Assembly: GCA_001604585.1 (NCBI GenBank)
Contig: LVBW01000030.1
Location: 20,138-84,137 of the forward strand
DNA: 64,000 bases
Origin: Puniceicoccales bacterium Verruco_02
GTDB lineage: Bacteria; Verrucomicrobiota; Verrucomicrobiia; Opitutales; Oceanipulchritudinaceae
Direction of reading: 5' to 3'
The first letter of the stretch is position 1. Each line of letters starts with the position of its first letter. The position numbers and the translations under genes are program-made. The notes below the pieces were generated by a model. The model was not told the DNA's origin. It was given only the letters and a program-made list of their open reading frames with translations, and searched no databases. Of this stretch, positions 54,912 through 63,509 are shown one piece after another.

Positions 54912-55661
54912 ATGAACATGAAGCAGGATACTTACTGTGATGCGGGCGGTTCTTGCCAGATGGGTACCGTTGCTGGCAGCAAGCCGAAAGTGACCAAGGC
55001 CGAAGGGCGGCACGATGTCCACCCTACAAGCGGCTACACCCATCTTGAGGAGGCCATGAACAGCCTTACGCACGGACTTGGCCTAGTGTGGGCGGTTGTG
55101 GCGCTTGTCCTTAGCGTTGTGTTTGCCAGTCTGTACTCGGATGCGTGGCTCATAGTGGCCTGTTCCATCTACGGGGCCAGCATGGTGTTTCTGTATCTAT
55201 CCAGCTTTCTCTACCACACCGTGCGTCATTTGAAGTGGAAAAAGTTCTTCCTCACTTGGGATCACGCCTGCATATACCTGCTAATTGCCGGTTCCTATAC
55301 TCCGTTCACGCTCGGGCCTCTGCGCGGGCCTGTGGGATGGACCATATTCGGCGTTGTATGGGCCTTGGCCATCGGCGGGGTGATTAAAGAAGTCTTTGCC
55401 ACAAAGCGCGGCGGGTTGTTCTCCAGCCTCATTTATCTAGGCATGGGCTGGATATGCATATTTGCCATCGTGCCTTTGTATTTCAACATGACTAGGACCG
55501 GCTTTGTCATGCTCTTTGCCGGTGGCGTCGTTTATTCGGCAGGCGTGTTCTTCTACCTGTATCGAAGGATGAAGTATCACCATGCCGTGTGGCATATGTT
55601 CGTTCTTGGCGGTTCCGTATGCCAGTGGGTGGCTGTGTTGACGCTTGTCCTAAACTATTAG
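54912..55661 (+). CDS. Hemolysin-III/PAQR-family membrane protein
   Basis: Seven-helix membrane protein of about 249 residues in the HlyIII/PAQR family. Conserved features are EEAMNSLTHGLGL, SSFLYHTVRHLKW, DHACIYLLIAGSYTPF and HAVWHMFV, which carry His and Asp residues that bind zinc in this fold. An N-terminal cytoplasmic tail of about 50 residues includes several Cys and Lys. The family may act as a lipid hydrolase or pore-forming factor; the role in this genome is open. It is convergent with the ClC gene 32 bases away. Confidence 0.9.
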   Translation: MNMKQDTYCDAGGSCQMGTVAGSKPKVTKAEGRHDVHPTSGYTHLEEAMNSLTHGLGLVWAVVALVLSVVFASLYSDAWLIVACSIYGASMVFLYLSSFLYHTVRHLKWKKFFLTWDHACIYLLIAGSYTPFTLGPLRGPVGWTIFGVVWALAIGGVIKEVFATKRGGLFSSLIYLGMGWICIFAIVPLYFNMTRTGFVMLFAGGVVYSAGVFFYLYRRMKYHHAVWHMFVLGGSVCQWVAVLTLVLNY

Positions 55662-55693
55662 GACTAGTCTTTCTGCCTCTGCCCCTTTGCTTG

Positions 55694-57502
55694 TCAGCGG
55701 CCTATGGCCTCGCTTATGGCGTTCTGCTGCCGGGCTATGTCGTGCAGGGTGACGATGCCCAGTATGCGCGTTTTGTCAGTGGGTGAGACAACGGGGGCCT
55801 GCAATACGTCCTCGGTTACAAGAATGCGGGCCACGTCGCGAATGCTGGTTTCCGCGCTCACGCTTACTAGCGGGTGCTTGCCCAGCTTTTCTCCCACGGG
55901 AGCGATGCAGCCTTCGCCCTTCAGTCTTTCCAGTTCGGCGTGCGTAATAACTCCGCAGAGGGCGCCGTTCTCGTCCTGCACCGGGTAGGCGTGGTGGTGC
56001 AGACCGCTGGAATGCAGGCGCTTCAGGTTGGCCTCGGCGTCCAGCGGGCCAGCGGCGCAGCATACGTCGAAGGTCATGATGGCCTTGACGGGCAGGTTGT
56101 GCCAGTCCTGTTCGCCCTGATAGGAGGGCATTCGCTTGAGGGTAATTTTGTCCTGAACGAGCATCGAGTCGTACAGGCTTAGCGGGTGCCAGCGGACAGC
56201 CATCAGGTAGGCCAGCACGTTGCCTATCATAAGGGGAAGCATGAGGGTGTAGTTGCGCGTCATCTCGAACACTATCATGAACGAGGTGAAGGGGCAGCGG
56301 ATGACAGCGGCAAAGAAGCAGCCCATGCCGATGAGGGCCAGCGCGCCGACGACATCGTTTTGGTAGCCAAAGCCCAGATACTGCCCGCCTATGCCGACCA
56401 AGGCTCCGAGCATTCCTCCGATGAAGAGGACTGGGGCAAAGATGCCACCGCTCGTATTGGCCGTCGCCGCCACTATGTAGGCAAAGAACTTGCCAGCCAG
56501 TAGCAGGAGTATCACCGAGGGCAAGGCCAGCTTGCCGTTGAGAACTAGTGACAGATCTTCGTAGCCTATGGAGAAGACCCCGTCGTGTCCGGTGATTAGC
56601 AGGACTAGAACGCCCGTAAGACCCACTATGAGGCCCGCCAAGGCCGGGCGCAGCCACAGGGGCAGGCCCCGCACTTCGCGCGCCTTCATGCGCAGGGACA
56701 GGAGCGAGCGCACAAAGGCCGTCCCCACAAGGGCACAGACAAGGCCCACCGGGATGCACAGGAGCATCCACCAGTCCGTGTGAAAGGCGGGCAGTCCGAG
56801 GGTGAATAGCGCGTGCTCGCCTAGGAGGGTGCGCTCAACTATGGCCGCGATTACAACGGCAACAAGGATGCCGAAAAGGGATTTGGAGGATAGGTCCCCC
56901 AGCAGCTCCTCGAACACGAAGAACATGGCGGCCAACGGGGTGTTGAAGGCCGCGGCGATGCCTGCTCCGGTGCCCACTGGTACCATTGCCTGCACTCTCT
57001 GCTTGGCAAGGCCGAACCATTGGCCGATTTTCGAGGCTATGGCCGCGCACATGTGGACGGTGGGCCCCTCCGGCCCCATTGCCATGCCGCTGCCAACGGA
57101 GAGGGCGCTGGCCACGAAGCGCCAGAAGGCTTCTCGAAGGCGGAATATGCCGAAGTTAAGAAAGTAGCGCGCCTTGGTCTGTGTGATGCCTCCGCCTGCT
57201 GCCTGAGGCTCGATACGGGTGCTTATTATGCCGCTGGCAAGACCACCCAGCGTTGGCGCTGCCACAAGGACGAGTATGGCGAGGTCTCCGCCAAGGCTGG
57301 TTGCCATCTGCCGTATCCAGCCAAAGAGCAGGGCTATGGCTTCGTGAAAGCCCACTGCCGTCAGCCCGCAGGCTAATCCGGCCAGTACCCAGAGTATGAA
57401 GTAGCGTTGAGTGTCAGAAAAGCGTATGCGTAGCCAGTCCGGTAGCTTGGTGGGCTTCAGGGCTGGGAATCTGTAATGTAGTCTTCCAATCCGTTCTGGC
57501 AC
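55694..57502 (-). CDS. ClC-type chloride channel/antiporter with tandem CBS domains
   Basis: Membrane protein of 602 residues. The ClC pore spans about residues 35-440, with the selectivity and gate motif GSGMAMGPEGPTVH (gating Glu in GPEGP) and GGIFAPVLFIGG. Two CBS domains follow (about 470-595: KAIMTFDVCCAAGPLD... and LVSVSAETSIRDVARILV), which bind adenine nucleotides and regulate transport. It should exchange Cl- or related anions for protons. The start is a GTG at 57502. Terminator-like hairpin upstream belongs to the preceding gene on the same strand. Confidence 0.93.
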   Translation of the reverse strand: MPERIGRLHYRFPALKPTKLPDWLRIRFSDTQRYFILWVLAGLACGLTAVGFHEAIALLFGWIRQMATSLGGDLAILVLVAAPTLGGLASGIISTRIEPQAAGGGITQTKARYFLNFGIFRLREAFWRFVASALSVGSGMAMGPEGPTVHMCAAIASKIGQWFGLAKQRVQAMVPVGTGAGIAAAFNTPLAAMFFVFEELLGDLSSKSLFGILVAVVIAAIVERTLLGEHALFTLGLPAFHTDWWMLLCIPVGLVCALVGTAFVRSLLSLRMKAREVRGLPLWLRPALAGLIVGLTGVLVLLITGHDGVFSIGYEDLSLVLNGKLALPSVILLLLAGKFFAYIVAATANTSGGIFAPVLFIGGMLGALVGIGGQYLGFGYQNDVVGALALIGMGCFFAAVIRCPFTSFMIVFEMTRNYTLMLPLMIGNVLAYLMAVRWHPLSLYDSMLVQDKITLKRMPSYQGEQDWHNLPVKAIMTFDVCCAAGPLDAEANLKRLHSSGLHHHAYPVQDENGALCGVITHAELERLKGEGCIAPVGEKLGKHPLVSVSAETSIRDVARILVTEDVLQAPVVSPTDKTRILGIVTLHDIARQQNAISEAIGR

Positions 57503-57523
57503 TCGGAATGACTATACAAACAA

Positions 57524-57561
57524 ACAGCCCCCGGCAAGCGCGCAGCTTGTACGGGGGCTGT
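57524..57561 (-). terminator. Terminator after the secreted Trp/Tyr-rich protein gene
   Basis: ACAGCCCCCG (57524-57533) pairs with CGGGGGCTGT (57552-57561). On the minus strand, GTTTGTTTG follows the stem. It lies beyond the 57593 stop and before the ClC start. Confidence 0.8.
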
Positions 57562-57592
57562 GTATGACCTACTAAGCAGCCTCTTTGGGTGG

Positions 57593-59350
57593 CTACTGGC
57601 TCAGTCCGGCACCCACCTTGTCCGGGGTTATGTACTTCTTCTGGCGGTAGGACCAGAATACTCGCTCGGATAGGGTGTTGTTGCCGTCTTTGTCCTTGTC
57701 GTACTTGGGCAGGTTGAAGTCCTTCAGATACACAAGCCAGCCTTCGTCCTTGTAGCTGTATAGGAAGCTGCCCGAGTAGGAGCGGCCGTCTCCGTTGTAG
57801 CCATTGTAGAAGCTGTAATCTGTCCATACCCAGCCCACTTCGTCGCCCACCTCTTCGGTGCCCATGTAGCTGGATGGGGCCATGTACCAGATGATGCCTT
57901 CGTCGTTGTAAGAGCTTTCACCGGTGGCATATATCCAGCCGTGTTCCTGACTGAAGATCCAGCGGTTTTCCGGGAAGTTCTGCTCCATGTACCAGCCAAA
58001 CGAGGTGCTCTTGAACCATTTCCAGTTGTCGGCCGGAGGGTCGTTGGAGTCGTCGTCATCGCCGTCGTCGATAGCGTAGTTGATCGTGGAGGAATAGGCA
58101 GTGTCGGCAATTCCTAGGTAGATTACCAGCGGCCTGTAAAGGTAGAAGTAATACTGATACTTCAGGTAGTCGCCGCTTACTCCGTCATTCACGCCGTCGT
58201 CCACATACACGCGGAAGCTGAAAGTGTAGTAGTTGGCCAGCGAGTCTGATAGGGTCTTGCTCTCAAGAAGCGTGTAACTGATGAGTCCTTCCTCGCTTAT
58301 TGAGACGTCGAAATAGTTTTTGATCGTCGCATTGGGGTCAACCATATCCCCTTCTTCTGCATCCTCGTCTTCCGATGGGTAGGGAGGCTCTTCGATGAAC
58401 TTCAGCCCATTGGCGGGAGCGGTGGCGGCTTTGTCCTCTATCGCAACAGATGTCACGCGGACGAAGTCGTCCCTTTCTGGCATGAGATATTGGTCGAATT
58501 CCTCTTCCGTGTAGCTCTTCCAGAGCGGTATTGCCTGAAAGGTGGAGCTAAGCGAGGATACGGATGTAAGCTTGGACCCGTCCGCGTTGACTATGCTCTT
58601 GAGCACGGGCAGATCTTCGTCGAAGACCTTGCCTATCGTGGCCATCCAGCCTGAATACACATAGTCGGTATTGTCGGCTAGGTGGAAGAAAAGATCGTAG
58701 GACGTGGAGGGTTTGTACAGCGAGACACAGCCCTCTGTGTAGTCCACGTTGCTGTAGTAGGGCGTATTCCAGGACGAACTGTTGTAAGAGACCAAGTCGT
58801 TGTCGTTCAGCGCATAGGAGCCGACGTTCAGCGCGACGGGCTTTGTGTAGTCGTAGCCGGTGCTGTCGTCATTAATGGCATAGCTGACAAGCCAAGCAAG
58901 GCTGCCCTCGAAGCCGGGAGCATTGGCTCCTTCCTGCTTGGTAAAGTTGGTGATTATGCTCAGTACGCCGAGCATGTCGTCCAAGTCCAGTACCTGACCG
59001 ATATAGCGTTCGTCGGTGGTCTCGGAGGTGCGGTTTCCATCGGTGTCGCTTGGAGCTTCAGGCTCGGGGTCGAGGAACCAGAGCTGGATGCGCACCCTGC
59101 TGCCGATGCCGGAATCTGCCGGGACGTTGAAATACAAATTGGCGACAGGGCCTGGCGAGGTGAACTCCTTGAACACCGTGGACACGTCGTAGCTGCTTGG
59201 CAGGTCGAAGTAGCCTTCTTTTGTGGAGCCGAAGGCGTTCGGGTACCTCAAGGGAACCGGTATTGTGGGCGGGTTCTCGTACGCTTGCAGGGGCAGCGGG
59301 CCGAATGCGGCGGCCAGCAGAGGGCAGACTAGGGCAGGGTGGATTCTCAT
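57593..59350 (-). CDS. Secreted protein with Trp/Tyr-rich C-terminal repeats (unknown function)
   Basis: Exported protein of 585 residues, signal peptide 1 to about 23 (FGPLPLQAYE). The middle is acidic with DDDD/EDED stretches. The last 150 residues have regular aromatic units such as FGWYMEQNFPENRWIF, EHGWIYATG, EVGWVWTDYS and DEGWLVYL, resembling a module found in exported verrucomicrobial proteins, often the C-terminal part. It starts 10 bases after the stop of the M32 carboxypeptidase gene, so it may be co-transcribed with it. No enzyme motif is visible. Possibly a cell-surface or adhesion protein. Confidence 0.8.
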   Translation of the reverse strand: MRIHPALVCPLLAAAFGPLPLQAYENPPTIPVPLRYPNAFGSTKEGYFDLPSSYDVSTVFKEFTSPGPVANLYFNVPADSGIGSRVRIQLWFLDPEPEAPSDTDGNRTSETTDERYIGQVLDLDDMLGVLSIITNFTKQEGANAPGFEGSLAWLVSYAINDDSTGYDYTKPVALNVGSYALNDNDLVSYNSSSWNTPYYSNVDYTEGCVSLYKPSTSYDLFFHLADNTDYVYSGWMATIGKVFDEDLPVLKSIVNADGSKLTSVSSLSSTFQAIPLWKSYTEEEFDQYLMPERDDFVRVTSVAIEDKAATAPANGLKFIEEPPYPSEDEDAEEGDMVDPNATIKNYFDVSISEEGLISYTLLESKTLSDSLANYYTFSFRVYVDDGVNDGVSGDYLKYQYYFYLYRPLVIYLGIADTAYSSTINYAIDDGDDDDSNDPPADNWKWFKSTSFGWYMEQNFPENRWIFSQEHGWIYATGESSYNDEGIIWYMAPSSYMGTEEVGDEVGWVWTDYSFYNGYNGDGRSYSGSFLYSYKDEGWLVYLKDFNLPKYDKDKDGNNTLSERVFWSYRQKKYITPDKVGAGLSQ

Positions 59351-59360
59351 TGGATAGCTT

Positions 59361-60857
59361 CTAGGCGTGGTGCAGCGGGAAGTATCTACCGCTTATGTAG
59401 GAAATGAAAGCTTTGTGCGAGAGCTTTGCGCCGCAAACATGCTGGCAAAGCTCGCGCGTGTCGAAGCGCCTTGCATAGGCGTGAACGTTTTTGCGCAGCC
59501 AGTCAAGCAGAGGACGGCACTGGCCGTATGCAAGGGCAGCGTCCAAGCCGGGCAGTTCGAGGCCTGCCTTTTCCCAGAGCTGGGCGGCGAAGAGGTTGCC
59601 CAGCGTATAGCTGGGGAAGTAGCCGAAAAGTCCGCAGGCCCAGTGCACATCCTGCATGCAGCCTTCGCGCTCGCATGAAGGCTCGATCCCCAGCAGGCGG
59701 CGTGCCTGGGCGTTCCAGGCCTCGGGCAGCTCTGCATGGGAAAGGCTGCCCTCCAGCAGGCGCTTTTCAAGGCTGAAGCGCAGCATTATGTGCAGGTTGT
59801 ATGTCACCTCGTCGGCATCCAGCCTCACTGGGCCGGGCTTCACATGGTTGATTGCAAGATACAGATCTTCGGAGGAAATGGCCTCCATCTGCTGCGGGAA
59901 AAGCTCGCGAAGGCGCGGCTCCCAGCGAGTCCAGAATGCGCGGCCGCGCCCGACTTGATTTTCCCATATGCGGCTCTGGGACTCGTGGACGGCCATGCCA
60001 GCGGCCATGCCTAGCGCCGTTCCTGCCTCGCTGTCGGGCAGGCCCTGCTCGTATAGGCCGTGGCCGCACTCGTGCATCGCGCTGAAAAGCGAGTCCAGCG
60101 GATTGTCCGCATCGTAGCGCGTTGTAAGGCGCGTGTCCTGCCCGCCGCCTTCGCAGAAGGGGTGCAGGGCTGTGTCGAGGCGTCCGTGGTCAAAGTCGAA
60201 GCCCATCGAGGCAAGCACTTCGCGAAGGAGCGTTTCCTGCCCCTGTCTTGCAAAGCCCTGCATCTGGGGCGGGACGAAGGATGCAGCGGCCTCGGCCAGC
60301 TTTGCAGCCAGCGGCGCAAGCTCTGCCCCGAGAGGCTCGAAGATTTCCTCCACGCTTTGCAGGTCCATGCCGGGGTCGAACTGGTCTATCCAGTAGCTGT
60401 ACGGGTCGGCGTCGCGCCCCATTAGCGATGCTTGCTCGCGGGCCTTGTCCAGTTGACGTGCCAGGAAGGGGGCGAAAATGGAGTAGCGGCCTTCTTCTCG
60501 CGCCTTTGCCCATGCGTGATAGGAATGGCTGTCCAACTCGGCCTTGCTACGGACAAAGTCCTCGCCAAGGCGGTTTGCCTGTTCAAAGTCCCTTGTTGCC
60601 ACCTGTACAACGCGCTTGTTCTCGGGCAAGAGGTCCGCTCCGTGCAGGGCTTCGAGGAGGCGGCCAAGTTCCGGGCTTGCAGCTTCGTTGCGGATCAGGC
60701 CAGCGAGGGCGGCGTTTTGCTCCGCACGCAGGCCAGCGGCTCCGGGGGGTAGGTTTACTTGTTCGTCCCATCCCAGAAGGCCGCTTATCGAGCGCAGGCG
60801 CTCCAGTCTGCGCAGGGTTGTGCGCAGTTTCTCGTAGAGGCTGTCGGTATCGCTCAT
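59361..60857 (-). CDS. Carboxypeptidase Taq (M32 metallopeptidase)
   Basis: Cytoplasmic zinc carboxypeptidase of 498 residues, removing C-terminal residues from peptides. The zinc motif HECGH is at residues 262-266 with its downstream AVHESQSRIWENQVGRG. The length fits M32 (about 500). It lies between batE and the secreted protein, both on the same strand (88 and 10 bases respectively), and probably recycles peptides imported by ABC transporters. Confidence 0.94.
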   Translation of the reverse strand: MSDTDSLYEKLRTTLRRLERLRSISGLLGWDEQVNLPPGAAGLRAEQNAALAGLIRNEAASPELGRLLEALHGADLLPENKRVVQVATRDFEQANRLGEDFVRSKAELDSHSYHAWAKAREEGRYSIFAPFLARQLDKAREQASLMGRDADPYSYWIDQFDPGMDLQSVEEIFEPLGAELAPLAAKLAEAAASFVPPQMQGFARQGQETLLREVLASMGFDFDHGRLDTALHPFCEGGGQDTRLTTRYDADNPLDSLFSAMHECGHGLYEQGLPDSEAGTALGMAAGMAVHESQSRIWENQVGRGRAFWTRWEPRLRELFPQQMEAISSEDLYLAINHVKPGPVRLDADEVTYNLHIMLRFSLEKRLLEGSLSHAELPEAWNAQARRLLGIEPSCEREGCMQDVHWACGLFGYFPSYTLGNLFAAQLWEKAGLELPGLDAALAYGQCRPLLDWLRKNVHAYARRFDTRELCQHVCGAKLSHKAFISYISGRYFPLHHA

Positions 60858-60945
60858 CAGTTGTGTCTGTGTCAGGGACGTGCAGCGGCGGCAATGGCAA
60901 AGCGTGTACGCGCGCTGCCGGATAGAATGCAGTAAGCAGAAAAGT

Positions 60946-61719
60946 TCAGCGGTTCCATACGCTTGCAGCTTCTGCCGCCCCTATCCAGCCTTCGTCGCCC
61001 TGCTCGCTGCGGACGAACAGCCATTCGGCATGGCTGCGCAGGACTTTTACGTTTTCGGCGGCTTTGAGGCTGCGGATGCTGCTGGCTTCGGCATCGGGGG
61101 CGGAGTGCAGCAGAGTGGCGGCCCCTGTCACTGTTTGCCACTTGGCTGCAAGGTGCCAGCCGCTCATCCCTGCCGCGCAGGTTGCTAGGAGAAGCAGGGC
61201 GGCGAGCGCGGCACTGATACTCATCAGCCTGTGTCCGCCGTGCAGCCGGGGCAGAATGAGAAGGGCCAGCAAGGCCCAGCCTGCCGCGGAGGCGGTCCAC
61301 ATCCACGCCTTCATGGGCACGCGCGTTCCCCAGCTCTCGATACGGCTTGCGACGCGGGTGGCAGGCAGCCCCGCCGCCTGCCTGCATATGGCTAGGTTCA
61401 GCGCGGCCTCCGGCTTTAGCGGGTCGATGGCTCTTGCTCTTTCGTAGGCAAGGGCGGCTCTGCCGTAGTCTCCGGCCCGGAGCAGGGCGTTGCCAAGGTT
61501 GAAATGGGCCTCCCAGGAATGTCCGCCTGTCTCGATGGCTTCGCCGTAGGCTATGGATGCTTTCAGATACAACTCGCGGGCAGCTTCTTCGTCGCTTGTG
61601 CCTTCTGCTTGTACGTAGGCTTCGTTGCCCCGGCTGAAGGCTGCGTTTTCCACCACGGCCGCAGTGGAGTTAACGGTAAGAAGGGCTGTTATTAGTGCGA
61701 TTAGTGACAGTGTGCGCAT
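60946..61719 (-). CDS. batE: Bat operon protein BatE-like: TPR plus SH3-like domain
   Basis: Exported/membrane protein of 257 residues. The signal anchor is at residues 1-20, a TPR pair at about 45-110 (WEAHFNLGNALLRAGDYGRA), two membrane helices at about 138-185, and a C-terminal SH3-like domain (VTGAATLLHSAPDAEASS; WLFVRSEQGDEGWIG). It starts two bases after the BatD stop, so the genes are coupled. BatABCDE proteins are thought to help oxidative-stress tolerance or envelope assembly. Confidence 0.85.
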   Translation of the reverse strand: MRTLSLIALITALLTVNSTAAVVENAAFSRGNEAYVQAEGTSDEEAARELYLKASIAYGEAIETGGHSWEAHFNLGNALLRAGDYGRAALAYERARAIDPLKPEAALNLAICRQAAGLPATRVASRIESWGTRVPMKAWMWTASAAGWALLALLILPRLHGGHRLMSISAALAALLLLATCAAGMSGWHLAAKWQTVTGAATLLHSAPDAEASSIRSLKAAENVKVLRSHAEWLFVRSEQGDEGWIGAAEAASVWNR

Positions 61720-61721
61720 TG

Positions 61722-63509
61722 TTATCTGGCTATTAGCCTGTCGTGGATGCTGGCGAGGGTGGCGTACAGGGCGTCTGGCGAGCTGCCGATGGCTCCGTAG
61801 CGCAGGGCGTCCATGCCGTTGAACAGCAGGTTAAGGTCGCGGCGGAGCAGGGCGTCGTCAGTGCCCAGCTTTCTTACTAGGTCGGCGGCACTCACCGTTT
61901 CGGGTTGGCGCTCCGGCTCTGCCGCGGCGTAGGTGTTCTTCAGGCAGATGCGGGCATTTGTGAAGAACTGCTCCATGTGTCCGCCTTGTGCGGCGCGTCT
62001 AGCCTTTGCAAGGGCCGCTGTCGCTACCTTGGTCCTTGTCTTTCGCACTCTGCCGTAGGGGTCTCTCTCGTTCATGCGGCGGCGTAGAGGCAGGGCTATA
62101 GACACGGCAAGCAGGGCGGCGGGAAGTAGCTGCGCAAGCATGAAGAGCGCGTCGCGCTGTGGCGGCAGCAGTGCTCCGTAGGGCGGGGCTTCGTAAAGGA
62201 GCACAATGCCGTGCAGACCGTCTGCTGCACGAGGGCTGGCTTGTGCTTTGCCAGTCTCCACTCTGCGCGGTGGTGGGGGGAGCGCGCCGGGCACGCTGGC
62301 CACGTCCACGCTTTCGCCAGCGAGAAGCTGCTCCACGTAGCGGCCCGCGCCAGGGTCAAAGTGTGCAATGCGCATGGGCGGCAGCTTCAGCTTTCCGGGG
62401 CGCAGCGGAGTTATGAGATACTTGAATGTCTTGCTACCTTTCAGGCCAAGCTCGTCGTCCTGACTGGCCTCTTCGCTTGGCGGGTAAACGCGCCAGTTGT
62501 CGTCGCCTTCAAATTTCGGGGCTAGTATCTGGCGCAGTGCTCCTTCTCCCTCCACCTTCAGGATTAGCTCAACAGGTTCGCCCACGCGGCCCTTGTCAGA
62601 GCCAAGTTTGCGGCTGATGGAAAAGTTACCAATCAGGCCTTCGAATCCTTCGGGTGCCGGACGGGGCAGAGGCAGCACCTCGATGTCCCTGCCTGCGTTG
62701 GCGGAGACGGCACGAAGCGGTGCGCTGATGTCGTCGAGGTCCAGGCTACGCATGTTGCGCATCATTTCCTCCAATGGGTCGGCGCGTCCTCCGATGACTC
62801 CGCTCTGGCGGCGGGGTTGGCGCACGTTGCTGTCGCAGTGGAACTCCATTCTTTCCTGCCCCTGTTTTGTCGCGCTGATGACAAAAGGCACCATGATTTC
62901 CATGTAAGAGGTGCTGCCGCGCATGGCTTTGCCCTGCTTGGCGAGGCGATTGTCCAGAGACTGTGCGAGCAGGTTTTCCGTGCCCTTGAAAACGGGGTTG
63001 ATGGGCGAGGCCAGGTTGAGGTCCGAGCGGACTAGGATGCGCAGTTCGGCCCTTGCGCTCTGGCCCGCGTACATGCGCTCCGGGGCGGCGATTTCGACGA
63101 TCATCGCGTCGTTGCTGATGCTGCCGTCTTTTGTGGCGTTTAGCGCGGCGGCGGGGATGCTGACTTTTTCGCCGTCGATAGTGGCCTCGATTTCGGGGAT
63201 GGTAAAGCGGCCTTCCCTTGTAGCACGCACCGGGTAGGAATACTGCACCGATGAATCGTAGCTGCCGTTTACAACGCTGACGTTCGAAGACACCGAGGCG
63301 TTGTCCAGAATTATGAGGCCGTCCACCTGGGGTAGGGTCAGCTTGAGCGTTTTTACCGAGCTGCCCTTCACCGTGACTACGTAGCGGCCGTATTCGCCAA
63401 CGAGCATGTCTTTGGGCGTGACGGCGCTGGCCACGGCGATGGCATGGCAGATGTTCGCAAGTGCGGCCAGTATGAGCAGCGCGAGTAGAAATGGGGTTCG
63501 GGTTCGCAT
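61722..63509 (-). CDS. batD: Bat operon protein BatD (oxygen-tolerance family)
   Basis: Large membrane-anchored protein of 595 residues. The ATG at 63509 shares bases with the TGA of the upstream gene (TGATG), which supports this start over the one 27 bases earlier. Signal peptide at 1-25, then beta-rich exported domains (DMLVGEYGRYVVTVKGSSV; LDNASVSSNVSVVNGSY) and a C-terminal membrane helix (about 440-460) and cytoplasmic tail. BatD is known from Bacteroides fragilis aerotolerance loci. It is downstream of the BatC-like gene and upstream of batE. Confidence 0.88.
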   Translation of the reverse strand: MRTRTPFLLALLILAALANICHAIAVASAVTPKDMLVGEYGRYVVTVKGSSVKTLKLTLPQVDGLIILDNASVSSNVSVVNGSYDSSVQYSYPVRATREGRFTIPEIEATIDGEKVSIPAAALNATKDGSISNDAMIVEIAAPERMYAGQSARAELRILVRSDLNLASPINPVFKGTENLLAQSLDNRLAKQGKAMRGSTSYMEIMVPFVISATKQGQERMEFHCDSNVRQPRRQSGVIGGRADPLEEMMRNMRSLDLDDISAPLRAVSANAGRDIEVLPLPRPAPEGFEGLIGNFSISRKLGSDKGRVGEPVELILKVEGEGALRQILAPKFEGDDNWRVYPPSEEASQDDELGLKGSKTFKYLITPLRPGKLKLPPMRIAHFDPGAGRYVEQLLAGESVDVASVPGALPPPPRRVETGKAQASPRAADGLHGIVLLYEAPPYGALLPPQRDALFMLAQLLPAALLAVSIALPLRRRMNERDPYGRVRKTRTKVATAALAKARRAAQGGHMEQFFTNARICLKNTYAAAEPERQPETVSAADLVRKLGTDDALLRRDLNLLFNGMDALRYGAIGSSPDALYATLASIHDRLIAR

